Notes: generated from the letters alone by a model not told the origin. 64,000 nucleotides of DNA from CBDBZL01 sp965213545 (GCA_965213545.1 CBDBZL010000001.1:248001-312000); one strand, 5' to 3'; shown: positions 51,189 to 59,964, counted from the first letter of the stretch. A program made the numbers and translations.

Positions 51189-51965
51189 ATGGAACCGACC
51201 GATATCGATGAAGTTCAACTGGACCTAGAAGCAGACGCTAGCACCGAAACTAGGGCCGAGGTTCAAACCGCAGTCAGCCCTGACCGAGGGGTCCAGAGCG
51301 ACCCGGCCACCGCAGCCTTTGCGCGGCTTGAGAGCGAAATGGCGTTGATGCGTCGCGCGGTCGAACATCTTGCCGCCGAGCGCGCCGATATCGTCATTCC
51401 CGACTACGAAGCGACGTTGGCGGAAATGAGCAAACGGCTAGGCGCTATTCGGGGCAGCATCGACGATATCGCCGAACACCCGGCCATGCAGGTGACGCCC
51501 GACAGTTTTGGCAGGCGGATCGAGGCCGCAGCGGAGGCAGCGCGGCGCGGCGATCAAGGCCGGATCAACGACGCACAAAGGGAGCTGCGGCAAGCGACGC
51601 AGGACATGCGGGCTGTCACATCGCAAGCCCGCACGAGCGCTGACCAACGCCGAAGAATGCTTCAAGCAGTAGGCGGCGGTGCGCTCGCCGGTATCCTTCT
51701 TTGGTCGTTCTTCCCCGGCACCATCGCCCGCGCCGCGCCGGAGAACTGGCATTGGCCTGAGCGTATGGCGCGGCATGTGCTTGGGGATCGGACCATCATC
51801 GATGCTGGTATTCACCTGATCCGCTCCCAAAACCCGAAGGCTTGGGAGGACATCGCCTATACGGCGAAGATTTCGGATGCCAATGCCGATGCCATTGAAG
51901 ACTGCAAGGGCAAGGCAGATAGGGCCGGACGGCCGGTCGATTGCGTGCTTCGGATAGGCAGCTAG
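51189..51965 (+). CDS. DUF6118-like membrane protein downstream of traA
   Basis: A 258-aa protein: acidic N-terminus, a coiled-coil-like region (FARLESEMALMRRAVEHLAA, EATLAEMSKRLGAIRGSIDD), a single membrane span near 160 (AVGGGALAGILLWSFFPGTI) and a periplasmic-looking C-terminus with two Cys (EDCKGKADRAG, DCVLRIGS). It sits 12 nt after traA and probably belongs to the mobilization unit. The family name is from memory of TraA-linked genes in sphingomonads; function unknown. Confidence 0.7.
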   Translation: MEPTDIDEVQLDLEADASTETRAEVQTAVSPDRGVQSDPATAAFARLESEMALMRRAVEHLAAERADIVIPDYEATLAEMSKRLGAIRGSIDDIAEHPAMQVTPDSFGRRIEAAAEAARRGDQGRINDAQRELRQATQDMRAVTSQARTSADQRRRMLQAVGGGALAGILLWSFFPGTIARAAPENWHWPERMARHVLGDRTIIDAGIHLIRSQNPKAWEDIAYTAKISDANADAIEDCKGKADRAGRPVDCVLRIGS

Positions 51966-52072
51966 AATGCGCCGAAATCCGACTTGATTCTACCAACAGG
52001 AATCCTGTGCATCATAGCAAAAATTCATGTTGGTATCGCAGTGGGTAGATGGTGACGAGCGGCGCTTGATTT

Positions 52073-52091
52073 CCTGTTGTTTTTCAACAGG
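52073..52091. terminator. Small perfect hairpin near attR
   Basis: CCTGTTG (52073-52079), loop TTTTT, CAACAGG (52085-52091). It lies about 108 nt after the DUF6118 gene and 18 nt before attR. There is no T-run after the stem, so it may be a weak terminator or an integrase-related structure. Confidence 0.35.
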
Positions 52092-52108
52092 CTGGAGAGG
52101 CTTCTGGG

Positions 52109-52126
52109 ATCCTGTCTCCCCGACCA
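52109..52126 (+). repeat. attR, 18-bp direct repeat
   Basis: Exact copy of the last 18 nt of tRNA-Pro(TGG), atcctgtctccccgacca, not part of any tRNA here. It marks the right end of the island. Confidence 0.9.
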
Positions 52127-52237
52127 GTTTGTTACGGTGTCGACCTCGGGGGCCCTACCGGTGATGCATCCAAGTGAAGCACGACGCCCGTCCAAATCAC
52201 TCTCCGCATACCCTGAAACGGCAGCTAAAGCGCCGAT

Positions 52238-52267
52238 AGGATAGGGCTTTTAGGATAGGGCTTTTTT
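52238..52267 (+). repeat. 14-bp tandem duplication
   Basis: AGGATAGGGCTTTT occurs twice back to back (52238-52251, 52252-52265) and ends in extra T. It is in the otherwise empty 236-nt gap between attR and the lipoprotein gene. Likely a slippage duplication. Confidence 0.6.
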
Positions 52268-52362
52268 ACTGCGGTATGCTGAATAGGTTATGTTTTTGTT
52301 CCCGAATGCGTAAGTATGATCCGGTGACGAAGCCAAGATGTTGCGTCACGAGCATGCGCATT

Positions 52363-52731
52363 TCAATCGGTGAGAACGGTCATTTGCTTCAAAGCATATT
52401 TATCACAAATATTTGTACAGATTTTCTCACTTCCGCAGCCAGTCTCTTCGATAACTACTGATCGAGTGGCTTTGTCGCCATAACGAACAACCCCGAATGG
52501 CCGAGGCGACACGCACCTTTCGTTTTCATCACGAAGGTCGCTCTCATTAAAGTAAATTCCCGACGAGCCATGGGTTCGAGAAACAAATCCCTCTACCACA
52601 GCATGGCGTCCAACATGAGCGTTAACGTCATCGTAATCGGCGATAATATGACCGTTGGTTTTTCCTGTCGCCGTAGCGCAGCTCATGAGGAGAGCGGCGG
52701 CTAGACAAAGGACTACACTTCTCTCCCTCAT
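52363..52731 (-). CDS. Lipoprotein, possible RHS immunity protein
   Basis: A 122-aa protein with a lipoprotein signal (MRERSVVLCLAAALLMSC; Cys18 would be lipidated), then GFVSRTHGSSGIYFNESDLR and a Cys-rich end (TGCGSEKICTNICDKYALKQ). No family recognised. Its ATG overlaps the stop of the RHS toxin-tip frame (ATGA). Immunity genes directly follow polymorphic-toxin tips, so immunity is a reasonable guess; the periplasmic location would mean a periplasm-acting toxin. Confidence 0.65.
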   Translation of the reverse strand: MRERSVVLCLAAALLMSCATATGKTNGHIIADYDDVNAHVGRHAVVEGFVSRTHGSSGIYFNESDLRDENERCVSPRPFGVVRYGDKATRSVVIEETGCGSEKICTNICDKYALKQMTVLTD

Positions 52732-53702
52732 GGCATACTCCTTTGCATCGACTTCAGACTCGTATTTATAGGCCTTCTCTCGATTCTGTTTACGGAACCT
52801 GAGATCACTCCAACACGAGCTTGCCCCCCGGAGACTTCGATAACGATCGTTCTTCCCTGGTGGGTGATATAGTTCGGCAGCCCGGCCTGAAGGGTCGCGT
52901 CGCCATCATCTGGACCGGGATTGGCCCCATCAGTTCCGGGTCCGCGGAATAAGCCTGTTTGACTCTCGCTCGCGTCTACATTCTCCGGATGGGAGTGACC
53001 GAAGGCATCAGGACCTTTAGGTTCGGAACGTTGGAATTCGACCGTTGCCAGATCGCCTCGGTCAACTGGCGTTCCTTCTGGAGAAACGCTGGACCCATCG
53101 ACGCGGAAACCCCGCTCCGCATCATTCACCGCGTAATTTGGAGCCAGCGGCAGAGACTGCCGCATCAGCCTCTGGCGTTGAAACAATGTTCTGGCCGGTG
53201 TCAGCATTACTTTCTTCGAAATTTGAAGCACCATAGCATGCGCCCGACAGCCCTTGACCACCCATATCGCTACAACCCTGCATCCACGTCGGGTCCACCA
53301 GATTGACCGAATTGTTCCCTACGTAGGCGTACATGTTCATGCCGTCGCCGTATCCGATGGGGTCGGTCTGCATGAATCGGCCATGGGTGGGCGAGACCAT
53401 GCGGGCCTTGCAGTAGGACATGCTCAGTTCGGCCATCCAGGCCTGGCCGCTAGACTGGAACCGGCCGGTATTGGTCGTCGGTCCGGGAATGCCGTATTGT
53501 CCGCTTCGCGGTCGTCTGCGATTCCGTCGTAGCTGTTGATGTTGGTGACGTTGCCATTGGCATCGGTGGTGTCGATGATCGAGCCGCGCTCGTCGGCGTG
53601 AAGATAGCGCCGCCCGCTGTTGGCGGGCGAGCCGCCCTCGAACCAGACCAATGCGTCATAGCCTGCACCCGGACCGTGCAGATAGCGCCTGAGCAGCCCC
53701 CC
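52728..53702 (-). pseudogene. 3' remnant of an RHS-repeat polymorphic toxin
   Basis: The first in-frame part reads LLRRYLHGPG, then RRYLHADERGSIIDTTDANG and NVTNINSYDG. After a break near 53490-53530 a second frame gives NTGRFQSSGQAWMAELSMSY, then the RHS core end GRFMQTDPIGYGDGMNMYAY and VGNNSVNLVDPTW. It stops at 53122 (SAAGSKLRGE). A third piece in the first frame continues ERGFRVDGSS, AFGHSHPENV and QGRTIVIEVSGGQARVGVIS, resembling a toxin tip of the DUF4329/JAB-like kind. Two frame disruptions and a 5' end cut at the thiolase stop codon show it is a broken fragment. Confidence 0.8.
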
Positions 53703-54905
53703 TCAACCTAGTTCGAACAGGCCGGCGGCGCCCATTCCGCCGGCGACGCACATCGAGACCACCACGTAGCGCGCCCCGCGTCGTCGACCTTCGATCAGCG
53801 CGTGGCCGGTGAGCCGGCTGCCTGTCATCCCGAACGGGTGGCCAATGGCGATGGCCCCGCCGTTGACGTTGAGCTTGTCGGGGTCGATGCCCAGCTTGCG
53901 CTGGCAATAGAGCGCCTGGCTGGCGAACGCCTCGTTGATCTCGAACAGGTCGATGTCATCGATCTTCAGCCCCGCGCGCGCGAGCAGCTTGGGGATGGCG
54001 AACACCGGGCCGATGCCCATCTCGTCCGCGCCGCAGCCGGCGACCTGGAACCCGCGATAAACCCCCATCACCGGCAGCCCTTCCCTCTGCGCGCTCACAA
54101 GGTCCATCACCACTTGCGCAGAAGCACCGTCGGACAGCTGGCTTGCATTGCCCGCGGTGACATGACGCCCCTCGGCAATTTCGAGCCCGCCCTTGAACAC
54201 CGGCTTGAGCGCGGCCAGCGCTTCATACGTGGTGCCCGGACGCACGCCTTCATCGGCGCCAAGCGTCACCTGTTCCCGGCCCGTCTCCTCGCCCTGCTTG
54301 TCGAGCAGCAGGCGGTTGACGGTAATCGGCACGATCTCGTCGTCGAACAGGCCCTGCGCCTGTGCCGCGGCGGCGCGCTGCTGGCTGGCGACGGCGAAGC
54401 GGTCCTGATCCTCGCGGCTGACCCCATAGCGCTCGGCGACGATCTCGGCGGTCTCGATCATTGCCATGTAGGCGGTGGGATCGGCAACCTTGATGAATTC
54501 GGAGCGGTTGCGGAACTGGGGCGCATGGCGGTTGATGGTTAGCGAGATGCTCTCCATTCCGCCCGCCACCGCGCCGTCGATCTCGTCGCACATGATCGCC
54601 CGCGCGGCGATCGCGATGGCGTTCAGGCCCGAGGAGCATTTGCGGTCGAGCGTCATGCCAGCGGTCGTGTCGGGCAGCACCGAGCCATGCACGCTAAGCC
54701 GGCCCAGGTTGTAGCTCTGCGTGTTCCACTGGTTGCCCACGCCAAACGTGACATCATCGACCCGGGCCGGATCGATCCCCGCCCGCTCAATCGCGGCATT
54801 GATCACGTGGGCCGACAGCACCGGCGCCTCTGTGTCGTTGAACGCACCGCGATAGGCCTTGCCCACCGCCGTGCGCGCGGTGGAGATGATGGCAGCCTCA
54901 CGCAT
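53703..54905 (-). CDS. Thiolase (acetyl-CoA acyltransferase)
   Basis: A 400-aa thiolase that cleaves 3-ketoacyl-CoA or condenses acyl-CoAs. Acyl-accepting Cys90 lies in DRKCSSGLNA, the catalytic His in AIAIGHPFGMTGSR and the second Cys in SMCVAGGMGAAG. The ATG at 54905 (MREAAIISTARTAVG) is chosen; the open frame upstream is not conserved. Substrate range (fadA-like beta-oxidation or other) cannot be decided; no fadB neighbour is present. RHS debris abuts its 3' end. Confidence 0.9.
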   Translation of the reverse strand: MREAAIISTARTAVGKAYRGAFNDTEAPVLSAHVINAAIERAGIDPARVDDVTFGVGNQWNTQSYNLGRLSVHGSVLPDTTAGMTLDRKCSSGLNAIAIAARAIMCDEIDGAVAGGMESISLTINRHAPQFRNRSEFIKVADPTAYMAMIETAEIVAERYGVSREDQDRFAVASQQRAAAAQAQGLFDDEIVPITVNRLLLDKQGEETGREQVTLGADEGVRPGTTYEALAALKPVFKGGLEIAEGRHVTAGNASQLSDGASAQVVMDLVSAQREGLPVMGVYRGFQVAGCGADEMGIGPVFAIPKLLARAGLKIDDIDLFEINEAFASQALYCQRKLGIDPDKLNVNGGAIAIGHPFGMTGSRLTGHALIEGRRRGARYVVVSMCVAGGMGAAGLFELG

Positions 54906-55062
54906 CGCATAGTCTCCGGTATCCCTGTGCCTGCTCGAACCGCAAGCCGACCCGCGCGTCAATCGCGATGTCGGGCCAGAACACAAGTATCGGGCGCAAT
55001 CGCCGTGATCGCGAGCATGCGCGACTTAACCGAAGCACTTAAAACAGTAAGAAAATAGGATC

Positions 55063-55088
55063 GGGACACATTGGTGGTTCGGGACGTT
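55063..55088 (+). promoter_or_regulatory. EcfG-type general stress promoter
   Basis: GGGAC at 55063-55067, 17-nt spacer, CGTT at 55085-55088. The alphaproteobacterial EcfG consensus is GGAAC-N16/17-CGTT, so there is one mismatch. It sits 38 nt before the ATG of a three-gene cassette of a kind often induced by general stress. Confidence 0.62.
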
Positions 55089-55125
55089 GGATCACACAGC
55101 AACGACCTCATCCTAGGAGAAGATC

Positions 55126-55743
55126 ATGGCCAAGGCGCCCACAACAGGCGGATCGGCAAACCAGACCGACCAAGTTCGCAATGAGCTTGCAGGCGATGCC
55201 GAGCGTTTGAAGGACACCGCGACACACAAGGCGGAAGAGAAGGCGAGGGAAGGCAAGCAGCAGGTCAGGAAGACCGCTGAAGCAACCACTTCCGCCATGC
55301 AGACGGCAGCGGACGAATTGCGCAAGGATGACAACGCGCCCGAATGGCTCGCCAATGCGGTTTCGAGCGCGGCGCGGCAGCTTGGCGAACTGGCCGAGCA
55401 GCTTAACGACACCAGTCCGCGCGAAATGGTTCAAACGACCAGCAGGTTCGCGCGAGACCATCCTGGCTCGTTCTTGACGGCGTCGGCCGCGCTGGGGTTC
55501 GCTGCCGCGCGTGTGCTTCGAGCAGGCGCTGACTACAAGAGCGAGCATGATCAGGGCGGCTCTTCCTATGATGGCCAATCGAACGCCCGATATGCCGCCG
55601 GCTCGACCGGAACCTATAGCCAGCGACCCTCCGGTATTTCGGGTGCTGGCGCGAGTACGACGGGCACTGCCAGAAAGCCTGTCTCGACCACCACGTCTAC
55701 GACCACGACCACGGGTCGCACAGGCTACGGAGACACGGTATGA
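55126..55743 (+). CDS. Hypothetical stress-associated protein
   Basis: A 205-aa hydrophilic protein. A helical, charged N-terminal half (ELAGDAERLKDTATHKAEEK, AREGKQQVRKTAEATTSAMQ) precedes a short hydrophobic stretch (GSFLTASAALGFAAARVL) and a Ser/Thr/Gly-rich tail. The layout resembles the YqjD/ElaB-like or nutrient-deprivation-induced proteins. First gene after the EcfG-type promoter; its stop overlaps the next start (ATGA). Confidence 0.7.
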   Translation: MAKAPTTGGSANQTDQVRNELAGDAERLKDTATHKAEEKAREGKQQVRKTAEATTSAMQTAADELRKDDNAPEWLANAVSSAARQLGELAEQLNDTSPREMVQTTSRFARDHPGSFLTASAALGFAAARVLRAGADYKSEHDQGGSSYDGQSNARYAAGSTGTYSQRPSGISGAGASTTGTARKPVSTTTSTTTTTGRTGYGDTV

Positions 55744-56222
55744 GCGACGCCCCGAACGATATTGGCGTTACGCCGATTGATGGGGTTGCCCGAACCGAGG
55801 GCGTGACCCGCACCGCCACAAGCAAGGACGACAATGTCGTCGACCTGATCGGTCAGCTGACTAGCCAGTCGGCTCACCTTGCGCAGGAGCAATTGGCGCT
55901 GGTCCAGGCCGAAATGCGCGAGGCGGCTAGCGATATCAAGCAGGCGGTCGCCGGTTTGCTGAGTGCCGCGGTGCTCGGCATTGCCGGCCTGGGCGTCACC
56001 CTGATGGGAATTGCCTACCTGATCGGAGATGCCATCGACGACCGCGATCTGGCAACCTTACTGGTTGGTCTGGCTGTCCTCTTGATCGCAGGCATCCTTT
56101 ACGCGTCGGCACGCAAGAAGATGGATACCAGCCATCTCAAGCCTAGCCGCAGCATCGAAACCGCAGAACGCACGCCGGCAGCGGCGCGCGGCGACCTTAC
56201 TCACACCGGAGCAGCACGATGA
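55740..56222 (+). CDS. Phage holin family (Holin-X/YqjE-like) membrane protein
   Basis: A 160-aa protein with a hydrophilic N-terminus, an amphipathic helix (LAQEQLALVQAEMREAASDI) and two membrane spans (LLSAAVLGIAGLGVTLMGIA; TLLVGLAVLLIAGILYASA). Despite the family name these are not lytic in this context; they occur in stress cassettes with DUF3618. Overlaps both neighbours by ATGA. Confidence 0.82.
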   Translation: MSDAPNDIGVTPIDGVARTEGVTRTATSKDDNVVDLIGQLTSQSAHLAQEQLALVQAEMREAASDIKQAVAGLLSAAVLGIAGLGVTLMGIAYLIGDAIDDRDLATLLVGLAVLLIAGILYASARKKMDTSHLKPSRSIETAERTPAAARGDLTHTGAAR

Positions 56223-57088
56223 GCACCACCGATACCCGCGACCCCGATCAGATCCAGCGTGAAATACACCGCACCCAGAACGAGATGAGCGCAACGGTCG
56301 ACCGGCTCGGCGACCAGTTTTCGTTCCGCAACCTGGTGAACTCGCTGCTCGACAAGGCCGATGACAGCGACGTGGATGCACGCACGATGCTGGACACCGC
56401 GCAACGAAATCCATTGGCGTTGGCGATGATCTCGATCGGCGGTATTTGGCTCGTAAGCGAGCGCGACGCGCGCATTTCCAGCTTCACTTCAGGCAGCAAT
56501 GAGGACGGCGGCCGCATCCGTCGTTATGACAGCTCGTTCGATCATGATCCCGATCATCGCGGCTATATCGACCACATGACGCGCTTCGAGCGGCGCAGCG
56601 ATGAGGACGAGCCGAGCTATCTGCGCCGGCGCGACGAGCATCGCGGCACATACCTGATGGTCGAGCGCAATCACGACGAGGATCACACCTCCTATCGCGA
56701 ACGGCTCGATCAGGCGAGCGAGCGCATGCGCGAGCGACGCGACAGCTTTGCCGAAAGTGCTCGCCAACGGCGCGACCAGCTATCGCAGGCGGGATCACAG
56801 GGCGCGAGGCGCGTCGAGCAGGCCTATGAACAGAACCCATTGCTGGGCGGGCTCGCCGCGGCATTCGTGGGAGCAATCGCCGCCTCGGTCATCCCTGCGA
56901 GCCGCACCGAGCGCGAATATCTCGGCCCTCAGGGCGCACAGGCGCTCGACATGGCCGGCGAGAAGGCACGCGAACTCGGCGAAGAAGCACGCGAGCAAAA
57001 GGACAAGCTGGTCGACAAGGCCGACCGCAAGCTCGATGATGCGGCCGACAAGCAAACCGCCACTTCGAGCGCGCAAAAGCGACTTTAG
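56219..57088 (+). CDS. DUF3618 domain protein
   Basis: A 289-aa protein. The DUF3618 signature is at the N-terminus (RDPDQIQREIHRTQNEMSAT, VDRLGDQFS). A weak hydrophobic patch (NPLALAMISIGGIWLV), a long highly charged middle with Asp/Arg/Tyr, a second hydrophobic segment (LLGGLAAAFVGAIAASVIPA) and a Lys/Glu helical tail follow. Third gene of the stress cassette, followed by a strong terminator. Confidence 0.85.
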   Translation: MSTTDTRDPDQIQREIHRTQNEMSATVDRLGDQFSFRNLVNSLLDKADDSDVDARTMLDTAQRNPLALAMISIGGIWLVSERDARISSFTSGSNEDGGRIRRYDSSFDHDPDHRGYIDHMTRFERRSDEDEPSYLRRRDEHRGTYLMVERNHDEDHTSYRERLDQASERMRERRDSFAESARQRRDQLSQAGSQGARRVEQAYEQNPLLGGLAAAFVGAIAASVIPASRTEREYLGPQGAQALDMAGEKARELGEEAREQKDKLVDKADRKLDDAADKQTATSSAQKRL

Positions 57089-57110
57089 ATCGCGCTGCAC
57101 CCATATTACC

Positions 57111-57146
57111 AAAAGGGGGTCGCCTATTGGGGCGGCCCCCTTTTCT
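57111..57146 (+). terminator. Intrinsic terminator of the stress cassette
   Basis: AAAAGGGGG-T-CGCC pairs with GGCG-G-CCCCCTTTT (about 57111-57124 and 57131-57144) around a 6-nt loop, followed by TTTTC. The A-run and T-run make it usable on both strands. It starts 23 nt after the DUF3618 stop. Confidence 0.85.
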
Positions 57147-57472
57147 TGTTGGTATCACAAAGATGACTAAAACCGGGATCCGGTGAATCCCCTCGCTCAA
57201 TCCTTCGTAAGGGAACCTGCAACATCACAGCCAGTCGGAGCGCTTTCGCAGCACGGCCTCGCGAAACGGCAGGGCGTCGTTAGCGATCAATCGAGAAGAG
57301 AAGCACCGCGACCGGCGGTTGAGGGCTCGAGAGGCAATGCCCGATTCCGGGTGAGGGGCCACCAGCCGCGATGCTCACTCGATATGACGCGCCGCCCGGC
57401 CTGGCGACAGATGGACCTTGTGCCGTGAACCCTAGCCAGCCAGCGCACCCGCTAGGGTAAGCCGACGGCTAG
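57147..57472. other. Gene-free stretch after the stress cassette
   Basis: An 81-codon frame (57183-57428, plus strand) lacks a ribosome binding site and a conserved look. Nothing else is recognisable; the region probably holds only the end of the LOV-HTH transcript. Confidence 0.5.
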
Positions 57473-58135
57473 TCAGATGCCCGCTTCCACAGCCAGCCGG
57501 ATCATGTCGGCAGCACTGCGCACGCCCAGTTTTTCCATCGCCAATGCGCGGTGCATCTTCACCGTCTTTTCCGCCAGCCCCAACTCATAAGCAATCTGCT
57601 TGTTGCGCAGGCCCCGTGCCACCAGGCTTAGGACTTCGAACTGGCGCGGCGACAAGGCGCGCACGGCTTCAGCCGCCCTGGCCTGACGCCGCGGACTGGG
57701 TCCCTGCCCGTTCTCCGGCAGCTCGACTTGACTGCCCAGGAAATAGCGCAGTTCCTCTTCGTCGTCGGGAGCATAGATGGGCGCAACCATCACCGCGTTG
57801 CGGAAGGGCGTGCCATCCTTCTTGTAATTGAGCAGCTCCACCAGCACCGGCTTGCGCTCCTCGATACCCTCGCGCATCTTGGCGGTGAGCCAATCCTCGG
57901 TCCCCTCGCCCGCAAGAAACCGGCAGTTGCGGCCCAGGATCTCCGGCCGCGAATATCCGGTCAGCTCCATAAACGCCTGATTGCAAGCAATGATCGGATT
58001 GTCGGGCATGCGCGGGTTGGTGATGACCGAGGCAAGCGGGCTGCCTTCAATGAAGTCGAGCACCCAAGGCTCGGGGTTCAGGCCGATCACGTCGTTCCGG
58101 GCGGCAACCGTCGTTGTCGAAGCGTGCATGTCCAT
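57473..58135 (-). CDS. LOV-HTH blue-light transcription factor (EL222-like)
   Basis: A 220-aa protein. The LOV domain (about 25-140) has the flavin-adduct Cys71 in GRNCRFLAG, LLNYKKDGTPFRNAVMVAP and YFLGSQVEL. The LuxR-type HTH is at the C-terminus (LSPRQFEVLSLVARGLRNKQ, LAEKTVKMHRALAMEKLGV). Family knowledge: in EL222 of E. litoralis, blue light forms a Cys-FMN bond, frees the HTH and allows DNA binding. Sequence and layout match closely. The ATG at 58135 is chosen; an in-frame TTG lies four codons earlier. Divergent from ettA. Confidence 0.92.
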   Translation of the reverse strand: MDMHASTTTVAARNDVIGLNPEPWVLDFIEGSPLASVITNPRMPDNPIIACNQAFMELTGYSRPEILGRNCRFLAGEGTEDWLTAKMREGIEERKPVLVELLNYKKDGTPFRNAVMVAPIYAPDDEEELRYFLGSQVELPENGQGPSPRRQARAAEAVRALSPRQFEVLSLVARGLRNKQIAYELGLAEKTVKMHRALAMEKLGVRSAADMIRLAVEAGI

Positions 58136-58265
58136 AGCGCTTGTCAATATGGGGAAAGCCGGCGCGCAAGTCCAGTCATGCCCAAGCGCCTTGCCGCACC
58201 CGTTCGCTCCGCCTATCTCGCGGCCCGACCCCTTAACGAGTGTTTGAAACCAGCAGGAGCGCCCG

Positions 58266-59948
58266 ATGGCTGCCCAATACGCCTATGTCATGAAGGACAT
58301 GACCAAGACCTTCCCCGGCGCGCCCAAGCCCGTGCTGGCGAATATCAACCTGCAATTCTACCAGGGCGCCAAGATCGGCATCGTCGGCCCCAATGGCGTG
58401 GGCAAATCGACGTTGATGAAGATCATGGCGGGGATCGACACCGATTTCACTGGTGAGGCCTGGCCGGGCGAGAACATCACCGTAGGCTATCTGGAGCAGG
58501 AGCCCGAACTCGATACCTCCAAGACCGTGCTCGAGAATGTAAAGGACGGCGCCCGCGAGACCGCCGACATGGTCGACCGGTTCAACGCCATCAGCGCCGA
58601 GATGGGCGATCCCAAGGACGACACCGACTTCGACGCGCTGATGGAGGAAATGGGCACGCTGCAGGAGAAGATCGACGCGGTGGATGGCTGGACGCTCGAC
58701 AATCAGCTCGAGATTGCGATGGAGGCACTGCGCTGCCCCCCACCCGACGCCGCGGTCGACAACCTGTCCGGTGGCGAAAAGCGGCGCGTGGCACTCACCC
58801 GCCTGCTGATCCAGAAGCCCGGCATCCTGCTGCTGGATGAGCCGACCAACCATCTCGATGCCGAAAGCGTCCAGTGGCTGGAGAACCACCTCAAGGAATA
58901 TGCCGGCGCGGTCCTGATGATCACCCACGACCGCTATTTCCTAGACAATGTGGTCGAGTGGATCCTCGAACTCGATCGCGGCAAGTATTTCCCCTACGAG
59001 GGCAACTACTCGACCTATCTGGAGAAGAAGGCCAAGCGCCTGTCGCAGGAAGAGCGCGAGGAGACAGGCCGACAGCGTGCGCTGACCCGCGAGCTGGAAT
59101 GGATCCGGCAGACCCCCGCCGCGCGGCAGACCAAGTCCAAGGCGCGCATCCGCAAGTTCGAACATCTGCAGGAGGCGCAGGCGGACCGGCGGCCGGGCAA
59201 GGCGCAGATCGTTATCCAGGTTCCTGAGCGGTTGGGCGGCAAGGTGATCGAGGCGAACGCCATCTCCAAGGCCTATGGCGACAAGCTGTTGTTTGAGAAC
59301 CTGTCCTTCATGCTGCCGCCGGGCGGTATCGTGGGCGTGATCGGTCCCAATGGCGCGGGCAAGTCCACGTTGTTCAAGATCATTACCGGTAAGGAAGAGC
59401 CCGACGAGGGCAAGGTGGACATCGGCGAGACCGTGCATCTGGGCTTCGTCGACCAGAGCCGCGACCATCTGGATGCAGCGAAAAATGTCTGGGAAGAGGT
59501 GTCGGACGGGCACGACTACATGAAGGTGAACGGCCACGACATGTCGACGCGCGCCTATGTCGGCGCGTTCAATTTCAAGGGTGCCGACCAGCAGAAGAAT
59601 GTGGGCAAGTTGTCGGGTGGCGAGCGCAACCGCGTTCATATCGCCAAGATGCTCAAGGAGGGCGGCAACGTGCTGTTGCTGGACGAGCCGACCAATGACC
59701 TCGACGTTGAGACGCTGGCGGCACTCGAAGATGCGATCGAGAACTTCGCCGGTTGCGCGGTGGTGATCAGCCATGACCGCTTCTTCCTCGATCGACTGGC
59801 GACGCATATCCTGGCTTTCGAGGGCGACAGCCATGTCGAATGGTTCGAGGGCAACTTCGCGGCGTACGAGGAGGACCGGCGCCGACGGCTGGGCGATGCG
59901 GCCGATCGACCGACCAAGCTGGCTTACAAAAAGCTGACCCGCGCCTGA
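58266..59948 (+). CDS. ettA: Energy-dependent translational throttle protein EttA
   Basis: An ABC-F protein that binds the ribosomal E site and gates translation by ATP/ADP ratio. The 560-aa product has Walker A GPNGVGKST and GPNGAGKST, signatures LSGGEKRRVAL and LSGGERNRVHI, and Walker B ILLLDEPTNHLD and VLLLDEPTNDLD. The interdomain region (LTRELEWIRQTPAARQTKSK) is typical of EttA and it lacks the Uup C-terminal extension. The second ABC-F protein in the window (18.0-19.8 kb). Confidence 0.95.
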   Translation: MAAQYAYVMKDMTKTFPGAPKPVLANINLQFYQGAKIGIVGPNGVGKSTLMKIMAGIDTDFTGEAWPGENITVGYLEQEPELDTSKTVLENVKDGARETADMVDRFNAISAEMGDPKDDTDFDALMEEMGTLQEKIDAVDGWTLDNQLEIAMEALRCPPPDAAVDNLSGGEKRRVALTRLLIQKPGILLLDEPTNHLDAESVQWLENHLKEYAGAVLMITHDRYFLDNVVEWILELDRGKYFPYEGNYSTYLEKKAKRLSQEEREETGRQRALTRELEWIRQTPAARQTKSKARIRKFEHLQEAQADRRPGKAQIVIQVPERLGGKVIEANAISKAYGDKLLFENLSFMLPPGGIVGVIGPNGAGKSTLFKIITGKEEPDEGKVDIGETVHLGFVDQSRDHLDAAKNVWEEVSDGHDYMKVNGHDMSTRAYVGAFNFKGADQQKNVGKLSGGERNRVHIAKMLKEGGNVLLLDEPTNDLDVETLAALEDAIENFAGCAVVISHDRFFLDRLATHILAFEGDSHVEWFEGNFAAYEEDRRRRLGDAADRPTKLAYKKLTRA

Positions 59949-59964
59949 GCGTGCGGCGGGCGGA

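Noticed and set aside
32930..52108. Self-transmissible ICE
   Set aside because: Only relaxase-side genes (TraA, TraC, TraD, DUF6118) are present; no VirB/Trb ATPases or pilus genes exist between the att sites.
57183..57428. An 81-codon plus-strand frame after the stress terminator
   Set aside because: No ribosome binding site, no hydrophobic or conserved segments.
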